Counted from the stretch's first letter, positions 27,156-36,076 are shown. The stretch: DNA of 64,000 nt from Paracoccaceae bacterium (GCA_020425085.1 JAGQRW010000013.1:1-64000), one strand, 5' to 3'. Made by a program: numbers and translations. Notes: generated by a model from the letters alone, not told the origin.

Positions 27156-27515
27156 TCAGGGAATGTCTGGCTTTAGGAAACCCTCGTTCAATAACCAGCG
27201 TCTGATTGTGAATTCGCGGGTTCTGGTCAAATGCATCGGGTCGTTCTCGGCGATTTCCCTGGCCGCTGCCAGTGATTTGGCCCGGTAAACAATCAGCCCT
27301 TCACCGGCCATTTCGTCACCGGAAAAATTGGAAAGCGGACCAGCCAGCGCCAGGTTGCCAGCGGCTTCCTGTTTGACCTGGTAGGCCAGGTGCCCAGGCA
27401 ATGCCGCCTTCACGGCATCGGGTGACTTTACCGGAGTGCTGATGACGACGAACAATTCCATGGCCAAAGAACCACGCGCGCGTGCCGTTTTCTTGTACTT
27501 GGTCCAGGCAACCAT
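27156..27515 (-). CDS. YciI-like protein (dimeric alpha-beta barrel)
   Basis: A 119-residue YCII-family protein: ELFVVISTPVKSPDAVKAAL, then HLAYQVKQEAAGNLALAGPL, an acidic turn (GDEMAGEGLIVYRAKSLAAA) and ENDPMHLTRTREFTIRRWL. The His in GHLAYQ and the Asp-Pro-Met-His motif are characteristic of this fold. I keep the full frame starting MVAWTKYKKTARARG, because GGGGAGG precedes ATG 27515 and relatives share that N-terminal extension. The gene is convergent with the LysR gene. YciI-like proteins are linked to small acid or quinone metabolism, but no reaction can be assigned here. Confidence 0.82.
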   Translation of the reverse strand: MVAWTKYKKTARARGSLAMELFVVISTPVKSPDAVKAALPGHLAYQVKQEAAGNLALAGPLSNFSGDEMAGEGLIVYRAKSLAAAREIAENDPMHLTRTREFTIRRWLLNEGFLKPDIP

Positions 27516-27627
27516 CCCAGCCTCCCCAATGGGTTTGGTGCAATCAGCTTGCCGGTCGAGTCATGGCCAATGCCAGTCAGTCCGCCGACCTGAAGATCCA
27601 CACATTTATCTTGACCATGTGTCCCAG

Positions 27628-27638
27628 AATACAATACA
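27628..27638. promoter_or_regulatory. AATACAATACA motif upstream of nitroreductase operon
   Basis: The 10-mer ATACAATACA at 27629-27638 recurs at 32790-32799 in front of the cupin operon and IclR gene. It lies about 70 bp before the nitroreductase start. A shared regulator site is possible, since both operons could answer to the IclR protein encoded at 31900-32661. Confidence 0.35.
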
Positions 27639-27704
27639 CTAGTACCATTATACGGTCAAACCAGAATCGCGGTTTGATTGTTGTGACAAGCTGGCAACCG
27701 CCAA

Positions 27705-28409
27705 ATGTCGAGGGGAAGTCGTGTCAATGATGGGATTATCCGGGTGAATGCATTGACCAAAGACGCATTGTCGACGGCGCGTATGCAGGCTCAGGCGGCG
27801 GTGCGCGCCGTTCGTGCCAGAAAACCTTTTCTGGACGACGCCTCGATTGACCTTATCTTGCGCGACGCACGTTCGCATTACGCGTGGCAGGACCGGCCGG
27901 TTCCGGATTCATTGTTGCGCAGCATCTATGAAATTACCGCCAGCGGCCCGACCAGCATGAACTGCTGCCCGGCGCGTTTTACTTTTGTTATTTCGCCTGA
28001 AGGCAAGAAACGGTTGGCCAAGTCACTGAAAGACAAGAATATCAGCAAGATGATGGCGGCACCGGTGACCGCGATCATTGCCCATGATCTGGAATTCTGG
28101 ACCGAGCTTCCGTATCTTTTTCCACATGAAGACCGACGGCCGCATTTCCAGGGCAAGCCGGAACATTCCGAAGAGACAGCGTTTCGCAATGGCACGTTGC
28201 AGGCTGCCTATTTCATGATTGCAGCCCGCGCTGTCGGTCTGGATGTCGGCGCTATGTCAGGTTTTTCAAATGACATTGTCGATCAGGAATTCTTTGCCGG
28301 TTCGAGTCTGCGGTCGAATTTTCTGTGCAACCTTGGCTATGCGGACGAAAGCGCCTTGTTTCAAAAACTTCCGCGCTTTTCGTTCGAAAAGGTCTGTTCA
28401 TACAAATGA
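27705..28409 (+). CDS. Nitroreductase-family oxidoreductase (RutE/malonic semialdehyde reductase-like)
   Basis: A 234-residue FMN-binding nitroreductase-fold protein close to RutE: ASGPTSMNCCPARFTFV, MMAAPVTAIIAHDLEFWTEL, LFPHEDRRPHFQGKPEHSEE, ETAFRNGTLQAAYFMIAARA and LRSNFLCNLGYAD. RutE reduces malonic semialdehyde to 3-hydroxypropionate with NADH. In this context the enzyme may reduce another aldehyde or ring intermediate. The start is uncertain: ATG 27705, or GTG 27744 in the same frame, which would shorten it by 13 residues. It overlaps the ribosome site of the OsmC gene, so the two are coupled and lie upstream of a TRAP operon. Confidence 0.85.
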   Translation: MSRGSRVNDGIIRVNALTKDALSTARMQAQAAVRAVRARKPFLDDASIDLILRDARSHYAWQDRPVPDSLLRSIYEITASGPTSMNCCPARFTFVISPEGKKRLAKSLKDKNISKMMAAPVTAIIAHDLEFWTELPYLFPHEDRRPHFQGKPEHSEETAFRNGTLQAAYFMIAARAVGLDVGAMSGFSNDIVDQEFFAGSSLRSNFLCNLGYADESALFQKLPRFSFEKVCSYK

Positions 28410-28416
28410 GGATCCG

Positions 28417-28875
28417 ATGGCAGAAATCAGAATGAAAACGACGGTAAAGCTCAGGGCCAAGGCTGTTTGCCCGTCGCATTCGCGCGCCGACATTTCCATA
28501 CGCGACCTGACCTTTGCGATTGATGAGCCTGAGGTGCGTGGCGGCGGCAATGCCGGACCCACACCCACCGATACTGCCATCGCGGCGCTGGTTGGTTGCA
28601 CCAACGTGATCGGCCACAAATGCGCCAAATCGCTTGGCATCGACATCGGGCACCTGACCATAAACGCGGTCTGTGATTTTGACCGGCGCGGAGTGACCCT
28701 GGAACAGGAAATCGAGGTGCCGTTCACCGCCGTCAGTCTCAACGTGCGTGCCGATGGCAGTGCCGATCAGGCTGCGCTGGTGCGCGTTGGCGCCGAAACC
28801 GAAAAATACTGCCCGTTGTCAAAACTTTTCAAAGCTGCGGGTGCACGGGTGGAGGTCAACTGGCAAAAAGCCTGA
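28417..28875 (+). CDS. OsmC-family protein (thiol-dependent peroxidase-like)
   Basis: A 152-residue OsmC/Ohr-fold protein. The two conserved cysteines are Cys61 (ALVGCTNVIGHKCAKSLG) and Cys132 (EKYCPLSKLF), the usual pair. Typical members reduce organic hydroperoxides using lipoylated proteins or thiols, but many in catabolic operons have no known substrate. The start ATG 28417 has TGAGGA upstream and the gene begins 8 bp after the nitroreductase stop. It precedes the DctP gene by 49 bp, so it probably belongs to the nitroreductase/OsmC/TRAP operon. Confidence 0.85.
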   Translation: MAEIRMKTTVKLRAKAVCPSHSRADISIRDLTFAIDEPEVRGGGNAGPTPTDTAIAALVGCTNVIGHKCAKSLGIDIGHLTINAVCDFDRRGVTLEQEIEVPFTAVSLNVRADGSADQAALVRVGAETEKYCPLSKLFKAAGARVEVNWQKA

Positions 28876-28924
28876 GTCTTTTCACCAAACCAAACCAAAT
28901 CAAACAAGATCAAGGGAGGAAATG

Positions 28925-29998
28925 ATGTTTGTTTTTTCAAAAAGACTGGCGCTTGGCGCGGTAATGGCAGTTCTGCCGGCCTTGCCGGCAATGGCAACTG
29001 AAACCATCAAGGCTGTAGTGATCGACGGTTATCCGGCGCGGGCTATGTGGGTAAAGGAGTTCACCGATTTCTTCATCCCCGAGGTTGATGCCCGGCTGGC
29101 CAAGACGGGCAACTACAAGATCGACTGGCAGGAAAGCTATGGCGGTGCCATTGTCAAACCCAAGGGTGTTCTGGAAGGCATCAAGCTTGGTCTTGGTGAT
29201 ATCGGCATTGTCACCACGATCTTCCACTCGTCCAAACTGCCATCTCAGGCAATTTCGGCGGTAACACCTTTTGTGGCACCCGATGCGCCCGCAGTGGCCA
29301 AGGCGGTTGACGAGATCGCCCGTGAATTCCCGACCATGCAAAAGGAATTTGCCGCGCAGAACCAGGTATATCTGGCAACCGGCGTTGTGCTGGATACCTA
29401 TCAGGTGTTCAGCGCGACTCCGATTGCCTCGATTTCTGATATGGCGGGCAAGAAGGTTGCCGGGGCTGGCATGAACCTGCGGTATCTGGAAGGCATTCCG
29501 GGGGCCGTCGGGGTGCGTGGCGGTTTGACCGACTTTTACAACATGCTGCAAACCGGCCTTGTCACTCAGGCGATGCTGTGGCCCGAAGCCGCCGCAACCT
29601 TCAAGATTGCCGAAGTGGCCCCCTATATGCTGCGCGCTGATCTGGGGGCGGTAAACACCAAGACCGTTACCGTGAGCCAGGATTACTGGAACAAGCTGCC
29701 TGATGAGGTGAAAGGCGTGCTGCAAGAGGTGGCCGTTCTTTACCGTGATCATGTCGCCGGTATTGCCACGGACGCCGCAGCAGCCAGCCGCGATGCCTAT
29801 GTCGCCGCAGGTGGCACGATTGTCGAGGTCAGCACCGAAGAACGCGCTGCCTGGGCCAACGCCATGCCGAATATCGCAGCCGAATGGGCCGCCGATCTGG
29901 ATGCCAGGGGTGAGCCTGGCAGCGAAATGTTGCGCGCCTATCTGGCCAAGCTGAAGGCCGCAGGGTTTACCGGTGTGCGTGACTGGACCGTGAATTAA
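28925..29998 (+). CDS. dctP: TRAP transporter substrate-binding protein (DctP)
   Basis: A 357-residue periplasmic receptor with a Sec signal (cleavage after AMA near residue 25). DctP features are GVLEGIKLGLGDIGIVTTIF and the central MAGKKVAGAGMNLRYLEGIP, which aligns with the conserved Arg-containing ligand loop of TRAP receptors. Two ATG codons stand in tandem at 28922 and 28925. GGGAGG is 5 bp from the second, so I use that one. The membrane subunits follow at 30035 and 30589. The ligand is unknown; the OsmC and nitroreductase genes upstream suggest a redox-active organic acid. Confidence 0.87.
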   Translation: MFVFSKRLALGAVMAVLPALPAMATETIKAVVIDGYPARAMWVKEFTDFFIPEVDARLAKTGNYKIDWQESYGGAIVKPKGVLEGIKLGLGDIGIVTTIFHSSKLPSQAISAVTPFVAPDAPAVAKAVDEIAREFPTMQKEFAAQNQVYLATGVVLDTYQVFSATPIASISDMAGKKVAGAGMNLRYLEGIPGAVGVRGGLTDFYNMLQTGLVTQAMLWPEAAATFKIAEVAPYMLRADLGAVNTKTVTVSQDYWNKLPDEVKGVLQEVAVLYRDHVAGIATDAAAASRDAYVAAGGTIVEVSTEERAAWANAMPNIAAEWAADLDARGEPGSEMLRAYLAKLKAAGFTGVRDWTVN

Positions 29999-30034
29999 CG
30001 GCACAGCCCGGCAAGATGAAAGGCCGATGATAGT

Positions 30035-30592
30035 ATGCTGAATGTGATCAAACCGGCGATCAGCGGCCTGTCTTCGGTTACCAGAATCCTGGCCAAAGGT
30101 GCCAATATCGCCGGGACCCTTGTGGTCCTGGCGCTTGTTGGTGTGGTGAACTTTGATGTCATCGCACGCGGGGCGTTCAACGCGCCGTTTCTGGGTGCGG
30201 TCGAGGTGGTGCAGTTTTCCATGATCCTGATCGTTTTTCTGCAATTACCTGACGTTGTCCGGGTCAACCGACTGACCCGGTCCGATGGCTTTCTGGTGTT
30301 TCTGAATGATCGTGCGCCGCGTCTGACCTTGGTATTGACCCGTTTGATCGAAATTGTTTCCTCGGTGTTCATGACATTGATCGCCATCGCGATCTGGCCT
30401 GAATTTACCGAGATGTGGCAAACCAGGGACTATTTCGGCGTGCCGGGGGTGTTTACCGCACCCTGGTGGCCGATCAAGCTGGTGATCTTTCTGAGCGCAG
30501 CACTTTGTGCGTTGATATTCGTGCTCAAGGTGCTGTCACCGGCCCACAAACCCGAGCTGATCCGCGCGCCCGAGTTTGAGGATACCCCATGA
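30035..30592 (+). CDS. dctQ: TRAP transporter small membrane subunit (DctQ)
   Basis: A 185-residue four-helix DctQ protein (segments at about residues 24-46, 58-75, 106-127 and 144-165), with the family feature NFDVIARGAFNAPFLGAVEV. It pairs with the DctM encoded downstream, whose ATG overlaps its stop codon by 4 bp (ATGA), a sign of translational coupling. The start at 30035 follows dctP by 36 bp. Confidence 0.87.
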   Translation: MLNVIKPAISGLSSVTRILAKGANIAGTLVVLALVGVVNFDVIARGAFNAPFLGAVEVVQFSMILIVFLQLPDVVRVNRLTRSDGFLVFLNDRAPRLTLVLTRLIEIVSSVFMTLIAIAIWPEFTEMWQTRDYFGVPGVFTAPWWPIKLVIFLSAALCALIFVLKVLSPAHKPELIRAPEFEDTP

Positions 30593-31896
30593 GCCCGATC
30601 GAAATCGGCCTGACCTCGGTCGCTGCCATCGTCATACTGATCTATCTGGGCTTGTATATCCCGATCGCGCTTGGCGTGGTCTCGTTCGTTTCCATCTGGT
30701 TGATGCGGGACAACTTTGAACTGGCGATGAACCTTCTCAAGGTGGCGCTCAGCGACAGCGTGATGGAATACACCTTTGCCACGGTGCCGCTGTTTACCTT
30801 CATGGGGCTGATCGTGTCCAAGGCCGGGCTGGGGGCGGATGTCTATGAGGTGATGAGCACCGGGTTTCGCCGCATCAAAGGCGGCATCGGCATGGCCACG
30901 GTGGGGGCAAATGCGGTCTTTGCCGCGGTGACCGGGTCGTCCATTGCATCGGCTTCGGTCTTTTCCAGGGTTTCCGTGCCGCAGATGCTGAACCTTGACT
31001 ATAACCCGCGTTTTGCCGTCGGGGTTGTGGCGGGGTCATCGGTGCTGGGTATGATCATTCCGCCTTCGGCAATGCTGATCATCTATTCTTTTGTCGCCGA
31101 ACAATCTGTGGGCGACATGTTCCTTGCCGGCGTGGTGCCCGGCCTGATGCTGGCGGCGGCCTATATCGCCGCGATTTTCTTGATGGCGCGTCTGACCCCG
31201 GCTTTTGTCAGGGGGCGCCCGGCATCGGATTATCAACCAATGACATGGGGCGAGATTGCGGCCAAGACCTTGCCGGTCATCGGGCTGATCGTGGTCGTTC
31301 TGGGCGGTATCTACACGGGCTGGATGACCCCGGTCGAGGCCGGTGCGGCGGGCGCGCTGGTGGCTCTGCTGATCGCGCTTTTCCGCCGCCGGATGACCCT
31401 GAAAGGATTTTGGGAGTCGCTGCTGGAAACCGGGCATATCACGGCGTCGATACTGTTCTTGATCACCGCCGCGTCGATCTACAGCCGGATGCTGGGGCTG
31501 GCCGGTCTGCCCAATCAGTTGGGCGATATTCTTGCCTCCAGCCATGCCAGTTTCTTCATGGTCATGTTTTTATATGTGATTCTGATGCTGTTTCTCGGCA
31601 CACTTCTGGATACCGCTTCGATCGTACTGATCGTGGTGCCGTTATTCCTGCCCCTGATCGAGCCGATGGGGCTGTCGCTGGTCTGGTTCGGAATCATTAC
31701 CGTGGTCGGTGCCGAGATCGGACTGCTGACGCCACCGCTTGGCATCTCGTGTTTCGTGATCAAGGCCACATTGAACGACTATGATATCAGTTTGAAGGAC
31801 GTGTTCCTGGGCGCATTGCCTTTTGCAGGGGTCATGCTGGTGGTTCTGATCCTGTTGATCCGTTTTCCGGCACTTAGCCTTGCCATTCTGAACTAG
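30589..31896 (+). CDS. dctM: TRAP transporter large membrane subunit (DctM)
   Basis: A 435-residue DctM transporter core with multiple membrane segments. Conserved blocks are FTFMGLIVSKAGLGADVYEV, AAVTGSSIASASVFSRVSVP, GMIIPPSAMLIIYSFVAEQS and the C-terminal LLTPPLGISCFVIK. It completes the third TRAP system of the window and ends 4 bp from the convergent IclR gene, so transcription of the two collides unless terminated. It carries a normal GG-x-Y-x-G-x-x-TPVEAGA loop (GGIYTGWMTPVEAGAAGAL). Confidence 0.92.
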   Translation: MSPIEIGLTSVAAIVILIYLGLYIPIALGVVSFVSIWLMRDNFELAMNLLKVALSDSVMEYTFATVPLFTFMGLIVSKAGLGADVYEVMSTGFRRIKGGIGMATVGANAVFAAVTGSSIASASVFSRVSVPQMLNLDYNPRFAVGVVAGSSVLGMIIPPSAMLIIYSFVAEQSVGDMFLAGVVPGLMLAAAYIAAIFLMARLTPAFVRGRPASDYQPMTWGEIAAKTLPVIGLIVVVLGGIYTGWMTPVEAGAAGALVALLIALFRRRMTLKGFWESLLETGHITASILFLITAASIYSRMLGLAGLPNQLGDILASSHASFFMVMFLYVILMLFLGTLLDTASIVLIVVPLFLPLIEPMGLSLVWFGIITVVGAEIGLLTPPLGISCFVIKATLNDYDISLKDVFLGALPFAGVMLVVLILLIRFPALSLAILN

Positions 31897-31899
31897 GGG

Positions 31900-32661
31900 C
31901 TAAAGCGCAGCCTCGACCGTCTTCATGGTTTTCCGCAAGGCTTTCACAAGCATGTCGCGCTTGGCCGCAAACCGATGCGACGGCACCGGCAACGAGATTG
32001 AATAGATCAGACCGGCGGGATCCCTAAACGCCATCGCAGCGGCGGAAATGCCGCTGGTATGTTCATCAAGATCAAATGCCACAGCACTTTTGCGGACAGT
32101 TTCGATTTCGGCAATCACCTCAGACAGGGACCTGGTGTTTTTGTTGTTCTGGCGCAATTCACGCGCCGCGATGGTCGCCACCTGTTCTTCGTCCAGAAGG
32201 GCCATGGTGGCTTTGCCAGTTGCGGTGGTGACCATGGGAAAGGCTTCGCCAACGGCCGACACGGTTCTAAGCCGGTGTGAACCGACGACCTGATCAACGA
32301 ACAACACATGGTTGTCGCGGTAAACCGAAAGATCGACGGTTTCACCGGTTTCATTTGCCAGTTCCGCCAGCATCGGGTGGATCAGTTCAACCACATTGAT
32401 GCGACCGGCCGCTGCCAGTGCCTGAATTTCCGATCCCAAACGCAAACCACCCTCGGGCGAGGCCGACATCACCAACCGTTCCGCCAGCAGCGCGTTGACG
32501 ATCCTTTGCACCGTGGAACGCGGCAGCGAAACCCGCTTGGCGATCTGGCCAAGGCTCAGACCCTCGTTGTCATTTTTCAGCACGCGCAAAATGTCGGCGG
32601 CACGGGCGATAACCTGGACTCCCTGGCCGCCTTTTTCCTTGTTGGCTGAATCGGTTTTCAT
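31900..32661 (-). CDS. IclR-family regulator
   Basis: A 253-residue IclR protein. The N-terminal winged helix-turn-helix at about residues 18-75 includes LSLGQIAKRVSLPRSTVQRI. The GAF-like effector domain contains GSHRLRTVSAVGEAFPMVTT and a C-terminal SGISAAAMAFRDPAGLIYSI. ATG 32661 is chosen since GAGGAA lies upstream; the longer frame adds 14 unrelated residues. The gene is divergent from the cupin/SDR/aldolase operon at 32835 and convergent with the TRAP operon. It resembles the second IclR gene (45842) more than the third (63603), so duplication followed by specialisation is likely. Confidence 0.9.
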   Translation of the reverse strand: MKTDSANKEKGGQGVQVIARAADILRVLKNDNEGLSLGQIAKRVSLPRSTVQRIVNALLAERLVMSASPEGGLRLGSEIQALAAAGRINVVELIHPMLAELANETGETVDLSVYRDNHVLFVDQVVGSHRLRTVSAVGEAFPMVTTATGKATMALLDEEQVATIAARELRQNNKNTRSLSEVIAEIETVRKSAVAFDLDEHTSGISAAAMAFRDPAGLIYSISLPVPSHRFAAKRDMLVKALRKTMKTVEAAL

Positions 32662-32780
32662 TCTGCAAATCTTCCTCAACCTGAATTTCACTGGTGAAAA
32701 CACAAACCGGCAAGACTGAAAAGCCTTATCTGATTTTGCGCATCACGGCATATTGGGTATTGATCATATTGCGGTACAGA

Positions 32781-32799
32781 TGTATTAATATACAATACA
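32781..32799. promoter_or_regulatory. Candidate IclR operator before the cupin operon
   Basis: TGTAT (32781-32785) and ATACA (32790-32794) form an inverted repeat with a 4-bp spacer, and the run continues as ATACAATACA to 32799. The site lies 36 bp before the cupin ATG and within the divergent spacer of the IclR gene. The same 10-mer occurs before the nitroreductase gene at 27629. Confidence 0.45.
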
Positions 32800-32834
32800 A
32801 TATCAAGTAGTGCAAATGCCGGGAGGGGCAAGCA

Positions 32835-33179
32835 ATGCAAATCAAACGTTTTTCAGACGCACCGTATTATGATGCGCCAAATCACTTTGACTGCAAGGCC
32901 ATGCGCCTTGCCGGTTTTGAGGATGGCGGACCCGAAAATTTCTGGATCGGGTGTTCGCATTTTCTGCCGGGCGGCGGGGCCGGGCCGGACAGTTCGCCAC
33001 TGGAAAAGGTTTATGTGATCCTGAGCGGTCAGTTGACCATCCGCGTCGGCGGCAAGGAAGAAAAGGCCGGGCCGATGGACAGCGTCACCATTCCCGCTGG
33101 AGAAGAGCGTGAAATTGTCAATGAAAGCAACGATATCGTCACGATGATTGTTGTGATGCCTTATCCCAAGAAATCCTGA
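32835..33179 (+). CDS. Cupin-fold protein with degenerate metal site
   Basis: A 114-residue small cupin. Motif 1 is recognisable (LPGGGAGPDSSPLEKVYVIL followed by SGQLTI) but the usual His-x-His is replaced by Asp/Ser residues, and motif 2 (DSVTIPAGEEREIVNESND) also lacks its His. The common metal-binding function is therefore doubtful, and this may be a ligand-binding or isomerase-type cupin. It is the first gene of the IclR-controlled operon and is followed 15 bp later by the SDR gene. GGGAGG lies about 10 bp before ATG. Confidence 0.82.
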   Translation: MQIKRFSDAPYYDAPNHFDCKAMRLAGFEDGGPENFWIGCSHFLPGGGAGPDSSPLEKVYVILSGQLTIRVGGKEEKAGPMDSVTIPAGEEREIVNESNDIVTMIVVMPYPKKS

Positions 33180-33194
33180 ACAAAGGACAGAGCC

Positions 33195-33989
33195 ATGAGT
33201 TTCTTCAAAAATCCGATTTCCCTGTTTGACCTCAAGGGCAAGGTTGCCCTCGTTGCCGGTGCATCTGGCGCATTCGGCAATGTGGCGGCCAAGACGCTGG
33301 CCGGGGCAGGGTGCAAGGTTGTTCTGGCTGCCGGCAACAGTGATGCGCTGGCCAAGATCGGTGCCGAATGCAAGGCGTTGGGGGCCGAGGTCACGCTGGT
33401 CAACGACCGCCCCGCCACCGAAGCGTCATGCGAGGAGATGGTGAAAGTTGCGGTCGACACCTATGGTGCGCTTGATGTTCTGGTTGTTGCCTCGGGCATC
33501 AACCGGGTTGCCAAGATTGACGACATGGCCCCCGAAACGTTTCTGGAGGTGATGGATGCCAATGTCACCCAATCCTGGCTGTTGTCGCGCGCTGCCACCA
33601 AACAGATGAAAAAGCAGGGTTCGGGAAAAATCGTGCTGGTCTCATCCGCGCGCGGGTTGCTGGGCCATCCGGCGGGATATACCGCCTATTGCGCCTCCAA
33701 ATCCGGTATTGACGGCATGGTCAAGGCGCTTGGCTGTGAACTCGGTGGCGATGGCATCACCGTCAATGCGATTGCACCGACGGTTTTTCGTTCACCCCTG
33801 ACGGCGTGGATGTTTGCCGACACCGACGAGGCGAAAAAGGTCCGCGAGGGGTTCTATGCCCGCCTGCCAAAAGGCCGGTTGGGGGAGCCGGAAGATCTGG
33901 CCGGGCCGCTGTTGTTCCTGTCGTCAAAGGCGTCCGACTTTTATACCGGCCACATCCTTTATGCCGATGGCGGCTATACCGCCGGATAG
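33195..33989 (+). CDS. SDR-family oxidoreductase
   Basis: A 264-residue classical short-chain dehydrogenase. The nucleotide-binding motif GASGAFG lies at residues 22-28, the catalytic Ser at 150/151 and Tyr165-x3-Lys169 (YCASK). It ends in the usual ILYADGGYTAG. An oxidation of a hydroxy acid or alcohol to the keto compound is likely. Position between the cupin and the HpcH-type aldolase suggests it acts in the same catabolic route: oxidise, then cleave. Confidence 0.9.
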   Translation: MSFFKNPISLFDLKGKVALVAGASGAFGNVAAKTLAGAGCKVVLAAGNSDALAKIGAECKALGAEVTLVNDRPATEASCEEMVKVAVDTYGALDVLVVASGINRVAKIDDMAPETFLEVMDANVTQSWLLSRAATKQMKKQGSGKIVLVSSARGLLGHPAGYTAYCASKSGIDGMVKALGCELGGDGITVNAIAPTVFRSPLTAWMFADTDEAKKVREGFYARLPKGRLGEPEDLAGPLLFLSSKASDFYTGHILYADGGYTAG

Positions 33990-34020
33990 GTATCGGACTA
34001 ACCAACAAGGGTTTTGGCCT

Positions 34021-34821
34021 ATGACGACGCATGACTTTTACAACCCGATCAAGGCCAGGCTGAAGAACGGCCAGAAAACCGCTGGCGCGTTTTTGCAGAT
34101 CCCCCACAGCATCCCGGCCGAGATATTCGGTCAGGCCGGGTTTGACTGGCTGATTGTCGATATGGAACATGCCGCCGGGGATTATGGCAATCTGCTGGTG
34201 CAACTACAGGCGATCAGCGCATCGGGCACGGTGCCATTCGTTCGCCCGCCCTGGAATGATGATGTGGCGATCAAGAAAATCCTCGATCTCGGCGCCAAAG
34301 GGGTTCTGGTGCCCTATGTGAATTCCGGGGCCGAGGCGGCATCGGCGGTGGCGGCATGTCGCTATCCGCCCGCCGGAGTCCGCGGCGTTGCTGGCAGTAC
34401 CCGCGCCGCCAGATACGGCAAGAATATCCGCAATTACCTGGAAAGCGCCAATCGCGAGATCATCGTTATCGTCGCCATAGAAACCCGCCAGGCCATGGAT
34501 AATCTGGATGATATCCTGGCGGTTGACGATCTTGACGGCGTCTTTATCGGGCCAATGGATCTGGCGACCAACCTTGGTCATCCGGGCAATCCCAATCATG
34601 CAGAGGTGAAGGCGGCGTTTGCCGAGATCGAGAAAAAGGTTCTGGCCTCGGATAAATTTCTCGGCACGCTGACCACCACCTGGGAACGCACCGAAGAATG
34701 CTTTGCCAAGGGGTATCAGTGGCTGATCGTGATGCAGGACGGCTCGGCCCTGGTGGCGGCGGCGGGCGCGATGGCCGACAGAATTCGTGCGACTTATGGA
34801 GGTGATGATGGCAAACCATGA
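34021..34821 (+). CDS. HpcH/HpaI-family aldolase (class II)
   Basis: A 266-residue metal-dependent aldolase. Conserved parts are FDWLIVDMEHA (His50), PFVRPPWND (Arg75), AIETRQAMDNLDDI and the magnesium-binding FIGPMDLATNLG. Relatives cleave 4-hydroxy-2-ketoacids into pyruvate plus an aldehyde, as in homoprotocatechuate breakdown. The start ATG 34021 follows the SDR stop by 31 bp, and its last 14 bp overlap the LVIVD gene. No SD closer than GGGTTTTGG was seen. The native substrate cannot be named but should come from the SDR/dehydrogenase steps in the operon. Confidence 0.9.
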   Translation: MTTHDFYNPIKARLKNGQKTAGAFLQIPHSIPAEIFGQAGFDWLIVDMEHAAGDYGNLLVQLQAISASGTVPFVRPPWNDDVAIKKILDLGAKGVLVPYVNSGAEAASAVAACRYPPAGVRGVAGSTRAARYGKNIRNYLESANREIIVIVAIETRQAMDNLDDILAVDDLDGVFIGPMDLATNLGHPGNPNHAEVKAAFAEIEKKVLASDKFLGTLTTTWERTEECFAKGYQWLIVMQDGSALVAAAGAMADRIRATYGGDDGKP

Positions 34822-36067
34822 TGTGCTGAAACCCGACTACGCCCGTAACATGCACATCCTGGGCCATAGCGATCAGGGCGGGCGCGGCGACGGCGTACAG
34901 GTGATGGTAACCGGCGGATATGCCTATGTCGGGCATCTGTTTTCGCAGGGCTGGTCGGTGATCGACGTGCGTGATCCGCGCAATCCAACATTCGTCAAAC
35001 ACTACCCCATGCCCGGTTCGACCTGGAGTCAGCATCTGCAAACGCATGGCGATCTGCTGCTGGTCGTGAACATGAAGAACGTGATGGCCGACGAGGGCGT
35101 CAAAGGTGGCAACTACTACGAAGGCTCGATCGGCGACAAGATCGACACCACCGGCAGCGACCAGAGCTATTCTGCGGGCATGCGGGTTTACGACATTTCC
35201 AACCGGGCCAACCCGGTTGAAATCGGCTTCATGCCGCTGGAAGGTCTTGGCCTTCATCGCATCTGGTATGATGGCGGGCGCTGGGCCTATGTCTCGGCGC
35301 TGCCGCCGGGCTTCACCGACGACATCTTCATTATCATCGACCTGGCAGACCCGACCAACCCGAAACCGGTCAGCAAGCTCTGGCTGCCGGGCATGAATGC
35401 CGCCGCCGGCGAAAAACCCGGCTGGGACCCGAAATACCGCTATGCGCTGCATCACGCGATCGTCAAGGGCGATCTGGCCTGCGGTGCCTGGCGTGACGGT
35501 GGCCTGACGACGATGGATGTCAGCGACCGGTACAATCCGAAGATCCTCAGCCATGTGAATTTCTGCCCGCCTTTCGCCGGCGGCAGCCACAACGCGCTCG
35601 CCTTGCCCGACCGCAACCTGCTGGTTCTGGTGGAAGAGGCCACGGGCAACGACATGGCAGACGGTATCAAGCGCAACTGGATCTTTGACATTACCGATCC
35701 GTCAAGGCCGATCAGCATCTCGACCCTGCCGATCCCCGATGATGCGGACTACGCTACCAAGGGTGGTCAGTTCGGCCCGCACAATATCCACGAGAACCGG
35801 CCCGAAAGCTTTCAAAGCTCGGACATGATTTTCGTGACCTACCAGAATGCGGGCCTCAGGGTCTATGACATCCGCGATCCCTTCCGCCCGAAGGAAATCG
35901 CCGCCCTGGTGCCGCCAGCCCCGGAAAAGATCTTCGATGTCCGTCCGAACATGCCGAAGATCGTCGACACCACCGATGTATTCGTGGCCGAGGATGGGCT
36001 GATCTACATCACCGATTTCAACGCCGGGCTTTACATTCTTGAGATGGACAAGGGCTTGCTTGACTAG
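34808..36067 (+). CDS. LVIVD-repeat beta-propeller protein
   Basis: A 419-residue protein built of LVIVD-type repeats: GWSVIDVRDPRNPTFVKHYP, then MRVYDISNRANPVEIGFMPL, IFIIIDLADPTNPKPVSKLW, TTMDVSDRYNPKILSHVNF and LRVYDIRDPFRPKEIAAL. This predicts a beta-propeller fold. It has no signal peptide. His residues in LHRIWYDG, ALHHAIVKGD and FGPHNIHENR could form a metal site as in some propeller oxygenases or lyases, but that is inference. Of tandem ATGs at 34805 and 34808 the second has GGAGG at 5 bp. It is part of a catabolic operon, an unusual place for this family. Confidence 0.8.
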   Translation: MANHDVLKPDYARNMHILGHSDQGGRGDGVQVMVTGGYAYVGHLFSQGWSVIDVRDPRNPTFVKHYPMPGSTWSQHLQTHGDLLLVVNMKNVMADEGVKGGNYYEGSIGDKIDTTGSDQSYSAGMRVYDISNRANPVEIGFMPLEGLGLHRIWYDGGRWAYVSALPPGFTDDIFIIIDLADPTNPKPVSKLWLPGMNAAAGEKPGWDPKYRYALHHAIVKGDLACGAWRDGGLTTMDVSDRYNPKILSHVNFCPPFAGGSHNALALPDRNLLVLVEEATGNDMADGIKRNWIFDITDPSRPISISTLPIPDDADYATKGGQFGPHNIHENRPESFQSSDMIFVTYQNAGLRVYDIRDPFRPKEIAALVPPAPEKIFDVRPNMPKIVDTTDVFVAEDGLIYITDFNAGLYILEMDKGLLD

Positions 36068-36076
36068 GGGCAGCGC

